Source of the DNA: Flavobacterium hibernum
GTDB taxonomy: Bacteria; Bacteroidota; Bacteroidia; Flavobacteriales; Flavobacteriaceae
NCBI RefSeq assembly: GCF_000832125.1
Contig: NZ_JPRK01000005.1
Location: 62,001-126,000 of the forward strand
DNA: 64,000 nt
Reading direction: 5' to 3'
Shown here: positions 57,605 to 64,000 of the stretch, piece by piece
Layout of the letters: the number at the start of each line of letters is the position of its first letter
Position numbering within the stretch: the stretch's first letter is position 1
Translations under genes and position numbers: made by a program
Notes under the pieces: generated by a model
What the model was told of the DNA's origin: nothing
Databases searched by the model: none
Seen by the model: the letters and a program-made list of their open reading frames with translations, nothing else

Positions 57605-60361
57605 ATGTCTACAAATAAAGCGAAGACCATTTTATTAAAAACGGCTAAATACCTGGGAATTACTTTTGTTGTTATTTTAGGACTGTTATTTTTAACGCCC
57701 ATAGTTTTTGCAGATAAGATCAAGGAACAAATTAAAAAAACAGCTAACGAAAAACTAAGTGCCGAACTTAATTATTCTGATGTTTCGATTTCATTTTTTC
57801 ATCATTTCCCTTCATTAACTTTAACTTTAAGTGATTTACATTTAAATGGATCTGCTCCATATAAAGATGAAAAATTCCTTACCGCTAAAGAGGTTTCTTT
57901 TGGGATAAATGTTGCCAGTTTAGTATTTAGCAAAGAAGTTAAAATAGATCAGATTTATTTATCTGATGCCTTTATCAATGTAAAAGTAAACGCAAAGGGA
58001 GAAGCTAACTACAATGTTTACAAATCATCTTCGCAAGAACAAAACCCAAAAGACAGTACAGAAACAGCTTTAAAACTAGAACGAATTGAAATTTTAAACA
58101 GTAAGATTATATACGACGACCTCTCTACCAAAGTTCATTTTGATGCTTTTGGATTTAATTATTTAGGAAAAGGCGATCTAAACAAAGCCGTTTTTGATTT
58201 GTACTCAAAAGCCAAAATTGAAAAACTAAATATCGTTTATGAAAATGAACCTTATTTAATGAACAAAAAAATTGATGCTGATTTAATTACTAAAGTAAAC
58301 GTAAATTCATTGTCTTTCTTTTTTCAACAAAACAACTTAAAAATCAATCAGCTATTAGTCGATTTTAAAGGAAAATTCAATTTCCTAAAAGATGGCTACA
58401 ATATGGATTTTGTCATAAAATCAGACAACAGCGATTTACATGATGTTTTTACCGCTTTTCCTCCAAAATACATTACATGGCTTTCTAAAACAGAATTAAA
58501 AGGAAACACAAATTTATTTTTTACACTAAAAGGAGATTATATTGCGTCAAAAAACATAGCACCGGATCTTAATCTAGACGTAAAAATAGACAGCGGATTT
58601 GTCAATTATAACAAAAGTTCTTTTCCAGTTTCAAACCTTAATTTAGACATCAAAACAACTGTTCCATCTTTAAATCCAGAGCTTGCAATTGTCGATGCTA
58701 AGAATCTGTCGTTAAACATCAACAAAGATTACTTAAAATCAAAATTCTACGTTAAAGGTGTTAATACTCCAGATATTAATGGTGAATTTAAAGCTAAAAT
58801 TGATCTTGAAAAATTAATTACTGCTCTTGGCATTCCAAACATTGTTCTAAAAGGAATATTAGCCGGAGATATTAAAACAAACGGGAAATTTGATCTAAAA
58901 AACAAACTTTTCCCCGTTACAAACGGAATTGTAGATTTAGAAAATGGATACTTAAAAACACCTTATTACCCAAATCCAATTACAAATATTACAATTAAAT
59001 CTAAAATTGAGAACCAAAAAGGAACTTTTGACGATTTGAAAGTTAGCTTAAAACCAACTCAATTTACCTTTGAAGGAAAACCTGTTTTTATACAAGCAGA
59101 TCTAAGTAACTTCAACAATCTAACTTATGACATTACGGCCAAAGGCGAACTTGATGTAAATAAAATCTATAAAGTTTTCTCTCAAAAGGGTCTTGACTTA
59201 GATGGTTTTGTAAAAGCTGATTTGGTTTTAAAAGGAAACCAAAGCGATGCCGAGAAAGGAAATTATAGCAAACTTTACAATAAAGGAACTCTTGAATTAA
59301 GAAACATTGGGATTGCATCTGAATATTTACCTCAAAAATTTATTATCAAAGAAGGTATTTTTAAGATCAATCAGGATAAAATGTCTTTCAATAATTTCTT
59401 AGCAGCTTATGGTCAATCAGATTTTAAAATGAATGGCTATCTACAAAATGTTTTCAATTATGTAACCACAAAAACAGGCGTTTTAAAAGGTTCTTTTAAA
59501 GTTACATCAAGATACATTAACGTTGATGAGTTCATGTCGAGCACCCCAACAAACACAACAGTTACAGAAGCTAAAACAGAAACAAAACCTCAAGCGCAAC
59601 CTGCACAAACAGGAGTGATCATAATTCCGACCAATTTGAATTTACAATTTATAGCGAATGCTCAAAAAGTAAATTTCGACAAATTAAATCTTCAAAATGC
59701 GACGGGATCTTTGAATATGAATAAAGGAAAATTGACGATGCAAAATACAGGCTTTAATTTAATTGGCTGTAATGTTAATATGAATGCCACTTATCAAGCA
59801 TTAACAACTCAAAAAGCCAATTTTGAATACGCTATTAAAGCAACTGATTTTGATATCAAGCGAGCTTACAATGAAATTGAAGTATTTAGAAAAATGGCCA
59901 GCGCGGCAGAAAAAGCGCAAGGTATTGTTTCTGTCGATTATCAATTAAAAGGACGATTAAACGGAAACATGGATCCCGTTTACCCATCGCTTGTTGGCGG
60001 CGGAACACTTTCTATAAAAGATGTAAAAGTAAGAGGTTTAAAAATGTTTAATGCTGTAAGCAAAGAAACAAACACGGAATCTATTAAAAATCCAGACTTA
60101 TCAAAAGTCGACATTAAAACTACAATCAAAAACAATATTATGACTGTAGAACGTTTTAAATTTAAGTTTGCCGGCTTCAGACCAAGAATTGAAGGCACAA
60201 CAAGCTTAGACGGAAAACTGAACTTAAAAATGCGTTTAGGCCTTCCTCCATTTGGTATTTTTGGAATTCCTTTGACCGTAACAGGAACTCAGAATAGTCC
60301 AAAAGTAAAAGTGGGAAGAAAAACGGAAGATCTGGAAGAAACTAAAGACACAGAGAATTAA
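57605..60361 (+). CDS. AsmA-like outer-membrane biogenesis protein
   Basis: 918 residues. One N-terminal membrane helix (YLGITFVVILGLLFLTPIVF), then FADKIKEQIKKTANEKLSAE, LNYSDVSISFFHHFPSLTLT, a long beta-rich periplasmic body, and the C-terminal AsmA domain (GTTSLDGKLNLKMRLGLPPF). Members span the periplasm like a bridge and are thought to carry lipids to the outer membrane (TamB/AsmA class). Its substrate here is unknown. A terminator follows at 60424. Confidence 0.9.
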   Translation: MSTNKAKTILLKTAKYLGITFVVILGLLFLTPIVFADKIKEQIKKTANEKLSAELNYSDVSISFFHHFPSLTLTLSDLHLNGSAPYKDEKFLTAKEVSFGINVASLVFSKEVKIDQIYLSDAFINVKVNAKGEANYNVYKSSSQEQNPKDSTETALKLERIEILNSKIIYDDLSTKVHFDAFGFNYLGKGDLNKAVFDLYSKAKIEKLNIVYENEPYLMNKKIDADLITKVNVNSLSFFFQQNNLKINQLLVDFKGKFNFLKDGYNMDFVIKSDNSDLHDVFTAFPPKYITWLSKTELKGNTNLFFTLKGDYIASKNIAPDLNLDVKIDSGFVNYNKSSFPVSNLNLDIKTTVPSLNPELAIVDAKNLSLNINKDYLKSKFYVKGVNTPDINGEFKAKIDLEKLITALGIPNIVLKGILAGDIKTNGKFDLKNKLFPVTNGIVDLENGYLKTPYYPNPITNITIKSKIENQKGTFDDLKVSLKPTQFTFEGKPVFIQADLSNFNNLTYDITAKGELDVNKIYKVFSQKGLDLDGFVKADLVLKGNQSDAEKGNYSKLYNKGTLELRNIGIASEYLPQKFIIKEGIFKINQDKMSFNNFLAAYGQSDFKMNGYLQNVFNYVTTKTGVLKGSFKVTSRYINVDEFMSSTPTNTTVTEAKTETKPQAQPAQTGVIIIPTNLNLQFIANAQKVNFDKLNLQNATGSLNMNKGKLTMQNTGFNLIGCNVNMNATYQALTTQKANFEYAIKATDFDIKRAYNEIEVFRKMASAAEKAQGIVSVDYQLKGRLNGNMDPVYPSLVGGGTLSIKDVKVRGLKMFNAVSKETNTESIKNPDLSKVDIKTTIKNNIMTVERFKFKFAGFRPRIEGTTSLDGKLNLKMRLGLPPFGIFGIPLTVTGTQNSPKVKVGRKTEDLEETKDTEN

Positions 60362-60423
60362 AAATTAAATTCTTAAAATTTTAAAATTCCAATTTTTACC
60401 TGACTTCTTATTTTAAAAACTAT

Positions 60424-60465
60424 AAAAACCTTTGTCAAAGTTTAAAACTTTGACAAAGGTTTTTT
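60424..60465 (+). terminator. Terminator after the AsmA-like gene
   Basis: Near-perfect palindrome CCTTTGTCAAAGTTT / AAACTTTGACAAAGG with T run. Confidence 0.85.
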
Positions 60466-60683
60466 TTATCACCACAATCTTGTCATCCCGAAAAACGGGG
60501 GATCTTTGCAATAAACTCCGAAAAGTTAATCTGTATTATTGTTTAGACCTAACAGGTTTTAAACCATAATCATTGTCATTGTGAAAAGCAAAGCAACCGC
60601 ATACCTCATTAACAAAAAATTAATCTTGTAAAGTGAGATTGCTTCGTTCCTCGCAAAGACTTAGCGATGTATCTAAAACTAAT

Positions 60684-60722
60684 AAAAACAAAAAACCCGA
60701 TCTTTTCAGAACGGGTTTTTAT
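60684..60722 (-). terminator. Terminator after rpmA
   Basis: AAAAACCCG(A)T / (A)CGGGTTTTT on the minus strand, followed by TTTGTTTTT. Confidence 0.85.
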
Positions 60723-60739
60723 AATAAGTAATCTAATGA

Positions 60740-61000
60740 TTATGCTTCGAATGGAAGGATAGATACATAAGATTTGTTATCTCTTTTCTTTTGGAACTTA
60801 ACAACTCCAGCTACTCTTGCGTGTAGTGTGTGATCTTTACTAATGTAAACATTTTCACCTGGATTGTGTTTTGAACCTCTTTGTCTAACGATGATGTTCC
60901 CAGCAATAGCAGCTTGACCTCCAAAAATCTTAACGCCTAAACGTTTTGATTCTGATTCTCTACCATTCTTCGAACTACCGACACCTTTCTTGTGAGCCAT
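60740..61000 (-). CDS. rpmA: 50S ribosomal protein L27
   Basis: 86 residues. [20 protein letters not shown] and [20 protein letters not shown], then [20 protein letters not shown] are the L27 signature. It sits at the peptidyl transferase centre of the large subunit. It is 24 bases after rplU in the usual rplU-rpmA operon. Confidence 0.98.
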   Translation of the reverse strand: MAHKKGVGSSKNGRESESKRLGVKIFGGQAAIAGNIIVRQRGSKHNPGENVYISKDHTLHARVAGVVKFQKKRDNKSYVSILPFEA

Positions 61001-61024
61001 GACGTATGAGTTTAAATATTGTTA

Positions 61025-61468
61025 TTATTCTTTAGTAGCTTCTTTTTTTGCTTTTGGAGCTGCTGCTTTTTTTGCTTTTGGAGCTGCTTCAACTTCAGTT
61101 GCCGGAGCATCTTCTGCTACAACTGCTTTTTTAGCTGTTGCTTTTTTAGTTCCTCCTGCTGCAGTAATACCTTCAATTACAATTTGAGTAAGATATTGTC
61201 TATGACCATTTCTCTTTTTGTAACCTTTTCTTCTTTTCTTTTTGAAAACGATTACTTTATCTCCTTTTAAGTGTTGTAACACTTTAGCTTCTACTGAAGC
61301 ACCTTCTATAGCTGGGGCGCCTAAAGTTACGTTTCCGTTATCGTCTAATAAAAGAACTTTGTCAAATGAAATACTTGAACCTTCTTCGTTAGCCAAACGG
61401 TTAACATAAACCTTTAAGTCTTTGCTTACTTTAAATTGTTGCCCTGCTATCTCTACGATTGCATACAT
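61025..61468 (-). CDS. rplU: 50S ribosomal protein L21 with long C-terminal tail
   Basis: 147 residues; E. coli L21 has 103. Core MYAIVEIAGQQFKVSKDLKV and KKRRKGYKKRNGHRQYLTQI is normal. The last ~45 residues (AAGGTKKATAKKAVVAEDAP and APKAKKAAAPKAKKEATKE) are an Ala/Lys-rich tail. Binds 23S rRNA. First gene of the operon, promoter at 61499-61528. Confidence 0.97.
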   Translation of the reverse strand: MYAIVEIAGQQFKVSKDLKVYVNRLANEEGSSISFDKVLLLDDNGNVTLGAPAIEGASVEAKVLQHLKGDKVIVFKKKRRKGYKKRNGHRQYLTQIVIEGITAAGGTKKATAKKAVVAEDAPATEVEAAPKAKKAAAPKAKKEATKE

Positions 61469-61498
61469 ACCAAATTGATTTATTGATTTTTAAGGTTG

Positions 61499-61528
61499 CA
61501 AATATACAATTAATAATTTACTGTGCAA
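61499..61528 (-). promoter_or_regulatory. rplU-rpmA promoter
   Basis: Minus strand TTGC (61525-61528), 18 bp spacer, TATATTTG (61499-61506), matching the TTTG / TAnnTTTG pair of Bacteroidota, 30 bases before the rplU ATG. Confidence 0.65.
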
Positions 61529-61671
61529 TCTCTAAAACTAAAAATATTTATTTCGTCTCAAAGTCTGTTTTTCAAGGGCTTTTATAGTCCTTGAAAATTA
61601 GTTTAGAAGTAAAAGACTGTTAAATTATAACGAAAATCAGGATGAATCTTAAATTCATAATTAAAAAAAGT

Positions 61672-61679
61672 TATTTTTG
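61672..61679 (+). promoter_or_regulatory. -7 box of the M16 peptidase pair
   Basis: TATTTTTG fits the TAnnTTTG box, 62 bases before the ATG of the first M16 gene. Confidence 0.4.
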
Positions 61680-61741
61680 GTGTAACGATATTCAACTCTT
61701 TGCTACCTACTTATTAGGTAAATATAAATTTATTAATCTTT

Positions 61742-63064
61742 ATGAAAAATTCAATAATGATGTTAAGTGCAGCACTAATGCTCGGCGGAGTGGCTCACGC
61801 TCAAAAGGTAGCTTTTGAAGAATACAATTTAGATAACGGCATGCATGTTATTTTACACAATGACCCATCTGCTCCGGTTGTAATAACCTCAGTTATGTAT
61901 CATGTGGGTTCAAAAGACGAGCGTCCTGACCGAACTGGTTTTGCTCACTTTTTTGAACATTTATTATTCGAAGGAACTCAAAATATAAAACGCGGTGAAT
62001 GGATGAAAATCGTCACTGCAAATGGCGGAGTAAATAACGCTAATACTTCTGACGACAGAACTTACTACTATGAAGTTTTTCCATCAAACAGTTTAGAACT
62101 TGGTTTATGGATGGAATCTGAGCGTTTAATGCATCCTATTATTAATAAAATTGGTGTAGAAACACAAAATGAAGTTGTTAAGGAAGAAAAAAGAATGCGT
62201 TACGACAATCAGCCATACGGAAACATACTTCCGGAGGTTAAGAAAAACATGTTCAAAAATCATCCTTACCGCTGGACAACTATTGGTTCGATGAAAGACT
62301 TGGATGCTGCAACTCTTGAAGAGTTTCAAGCTTTCAACAAGAAATTCTACACACCAAACAATGCAGTTTTAGTAGTTGCAGGAGATTTCGATAAAGCTAA
62401 AACGAAAGAATGGATTCAAAAGTATTTTGCTCCAATTCCTAGAGGAGAAGAGGTGAAAAAACAAACTTTTGTTGAAGAACCAATAAACCAAACCATAAAA
62501 GCAACTTACGAAGATCCAAACATTCAAATTCCAATGATTGTTGCTTCGTACAGAACTCCATCAATGAAAACTAGAGATGCGAGAGTCTTAGATTTAATCT
62601 CATCTTACCTTAGTGACGGAAAAAGTTCTAAATTGTACAAAAAAATAGTTGATGATAAAAAGATGGCGCTTCAAATTGGAGCTGTCGGTTTTAGTCAGGA
62701 AGATTATGGAATGTACATTTTGTATGGCTTGCCAATGGCACCAAACACAACTGCAGACATTTTAAAAGAAATGGATGAAGAAATTGTAAAAATCCAAACT
62801 GACCTGATTTCTGAAAAAGATTATCAAAAATTGCAGAATAAATTCGATAATAATTTTGTGAATGCAAATGCTAGCGTAGAAGGAATTGCTGAAAATCTTG
62901 CTTCTTATTATTTACTTTATGGAGATGTAAATCTTATCAACACCGAAATTGATCTTTACCACTCTATTACAAGAGAAGAGATTAGAGAAGTTGCCAAAAA
63001 GTACTTAAACCCGAACCAACGTTTAATTTTAGATTATATCCCTTCAACAAAAGCTCAAAATTAA
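61742..63064 (+). CDS. M16 family zinc metallopeptidase
   Basis: 440 residues. Signal peptide (MLSAALMLGGVAHAQ). Inverted zinc motif HFFEH at 69-73 and downstream Glu in ETQNEVVKEEKRMR. M16 proteins are two-domain clam shells; a typical bacterial pair is one active and one inactive subunit, as here with the next gene. It degrades peptides in the periplasm. 12 bases before its partner. Confidence 0.95.
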   Translation: MKNSIMMLSAALMLGGVAHAQKVAFEEYNLDNGMHVILHNDPSAPVVITSVMYHVGSKDERPDRTGFAHFFEHLLFEGTQNIKRGEWMKIVTANGGVNNANTSDDRTYYYEVFPSNSLELGLWMESERLMHPIINKIGVETQNEVVKEEKRMRYDNQPYGNILPEVKKNMFKNHPYRWTTIGSMKDLDAATLEEFQAFNKKFYTPNNAVLVVAGDFDKAKTKEWIQKYFAPIPRGEEVKKQTFVEEPINQTIKATYEDPNIQIPMIVASYRTPSMKTRDARVLDLISSYLSDGKSSKLYKKIVDDKKMALQIGAVGFSQEDYGMYILYGLPMAPNTTADILKEMDEEIVKIQTDLISEKDYQKLQNKFDNNFVNANASVEGIAENLASYYLLYGDVNLINTEIDLYHSITREEIREVAKKYLNPNQRLILDYIPSTKAQN

Positions 63065-63076
63065 GACTATCGAATC

Positions 63077-64000
63077 ATGAAAAAAATACATACATTTTTA
63101 ATCCTTTTATTCCTAACTGGAATTATGCAAGCACAAGATCGTCCACAACCAAAACCAGGCCCTTCGCCAGTCGTCAACATCAAGAAACCGCAAACTTTTG
63201 TTTTGGCAAATGGTATGAAGGTTTTGGTGGTAGAGAATCATAAACTACCTAGAGTAAGCTTTAATTTAACCCTAGACAATGCTCCTTTTACGGAAGGAAA
63301 TAAAAAAGGTGTTGACGAATTGACTAGCAGCTTAATTGGTAACGGAACTAAAAAAACTACGAAAGAAGCTTTTAACGAAGAGATTGACTTTTACGGCGCT
63401 AACATTAATTTTTCATCATCAGGCGCTTACGCTAGTTCCCTTTCTAAATATTCTGGACGAGTTCTAGAACTTTTAGCCGAAGGCGCTCTTCAACCTAACT
63501 TTACTCAAACTGAGTTTGACAAAGAAAAAGCTAAATTATTAGAAGGTCTTAAAGCCGATGAGAAAAGTGTTCCTGCTATTGCAAATCGCGTAGTTGATGT
63601 TCTTGCTTTTGGAAAAAACCATCCTTCTGGAGAATACTTATCTGAAGAAACACTGAAAAACGTTACTCTTGCAGATGTTCAGACAAATTATGCTACTTAC
63701 TTTGTTCCAGAAAATGCTTATTTGGTAATCATTGGAGATGTTAAGTTTAAAGAAGTAAAAGCGGCTGTAGAAAAACTTTTTGGCGGATGGAAAAAACAAG
63801 CTGCTCCAAAAAACACTTATCCAAATCCGGAAAATGTAACTAAACTTCAAATTGATTTTGTTGATGTTCCAAATGCAGTTCAATCTGAGATTTCATTGGT
63901 AAACACTGTAAACTTAAGAATGAGCGATCCTGATTTTTTCCCTGCTGTAATTGCAAATCAAATTTTAGGAGGAGATTTCAATAGTTACCTAAACATGAAC
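63077..64000 (+). CDS. M16 family peptidase-like subunit, inactive (3' end outside window)
   Basis: Open from ATG 63077 to the window edge (308 codons). Signal peptide (IHTFLILLFLTGIMQAQ) and a Pro-rich start. The position of HxxEH reads GVDELTSSLIGNGTKK, so no zinc site is present. NPENVTKLQIDFVDVPNAVQ belongs to the second M16 half. It likely pairs with the active subunit upstream. Confidence 0.92.
   Translation, partial: MKKIHTFLILLFLTGIMQAQDRPQPKPGPSPVVNIKKPQTFVLANGMKVLVVENHKLPRVSFNLTLDNAPFTEGNKKGVDELTSSLIGNGTKKTTKEAFNEEIDFYGANINFSSSGAYASSLSKYSGRVLELLAEGALQPNFTQTEFDKEKAKLLEGLKADEKSVPAIANRVVDVLAFGKNHPSGEYLSEETLKNVTLADVQTNYATYFVPENAYLVIIGDVKFKEVKAAVEKLFGGWKKQAAPKNTYPNPENVTKLQIDFVDVPNAVQSEISLVNTVNLRMSDPDFFPAVIANQILGGDFNSYLNMN

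Larger units (their letters stand above)
60362..60739. other. 378-bp gap between asmA-like gene and rpmA
   Basis: No gene. It holds the two terminators listed separately and degenerate repeats: GTCATCCCGAAAAACGGGGG at 60482, ACCTAACAGGTTTTAAA at 60547 and GATTGCTTCGTTCCTCGCAA near 60638. Confidence 0.5.

Noticed and set aside
61019..61270. Phe/Cys-rich frames opposite rplU
   Set aside because: They are the complement of the Ala/Lys-rich tail and basic core of L21, which is certain.

Overview
The window is about 64 kb of chromosome from an aerobic member of the Bacteroidota, most likely the genus Flavobacterium. The evidence is the AT-rich sequence, promoters carrying the family's TAnnTTTG -7 box instead of a sigma70 box, few Shine-Dalgarno-like sites, lipoproteins with acidic residues after the lipid cysteine, SusC/SusD pairs, the gliding and type IX secretion genes gldJ-porU-porV, and many hairpin-type intergenic repeats. 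I saw no tRNA, rRNA, insertion sequence, prophage or CRISPR array.

Layout. 1-3.8 kb: the end of a sensor histidine kinase, a periplasmic transglutaminase-like protein, a HIT hydrolase, greA and a Rieske-like lipoprotein that has lost its histidine ligands. 3.8-10.2 kb, all on the minus strand: a TonB receptor behind a TPP riboswitch (thiamine uptake), preceded by a tight operon of a GGGP synthase homologue, a PnuC-type transporter, a NadR-type kinase fused to DUF4301, and the ribosome-rescue factor arfB. 10.3-11.7 kb: a Crp/Fnr regulator, then a small membrane protein and a group III truncated haemoglobin behind a near-perfect palindrome at about -41.5. 11.8-18.5 kb: a phosphopantetheinyl transferase, ahcY preceded by a structured intergenic element, a coiled-coil secreted protein, a patatin/beta-barrel protein, a Cys-rich small protein, an EmrE-like pump and a GNAT enzyme. 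18.7-20.7 kb: an alkylation-repair cluster in which Ada is split (AraC plus methyltransferase, then a separate Ada-N-like domain) next to alkB. 20.7-22.1 kb: a Nudix-type regulator and an unknown 85-residue protein.

22.1-41.7 kb is a complete beta-glucan utilisation locus. The minus strand carries SusC, SusD, a surface binding lipoprotein (frameshifted near its end in this sequence), three GH30 enzymes, GH5-CBM6, GH16, an EEP-family protein and GH3. A propeller/LuxR membrane regulator is divergent from it. The enzyme mix fits a glucan with beta-1,3 and beta-1,6 links (laminarin or fungal wall glucan): surface lipoprotein enzymes cut the chain, SusCD imports it, and GH3 and GH30 finish it in the periplasm. 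Two 18-bp direct repeats 33 bp apart in front of susC are a likely operator.

41.8-64 kb is mostly housekeeping: murF, gldJ, porU, porV, cdd, pyruvate dehydrogenase E1-alpha and E2, an M1 peptidase, a glycosyltransferase, miaE, an AsmA-like protein, rplU-rpmA and a pair of M16 peptidases (one with the zinc motif, one without; the second runs off the window).

The most interesting points are the NadR-kinase/DUF4301 fusion in a pnuC operon, the split Ada set, the direct-repeat operator and frameshift in the glucan locus, the putative attenuator-like leader of greA, the activator-type site before the haemoglobin operon, and the 72-nt hairpin that overlaps the end of the 85-residue gene.
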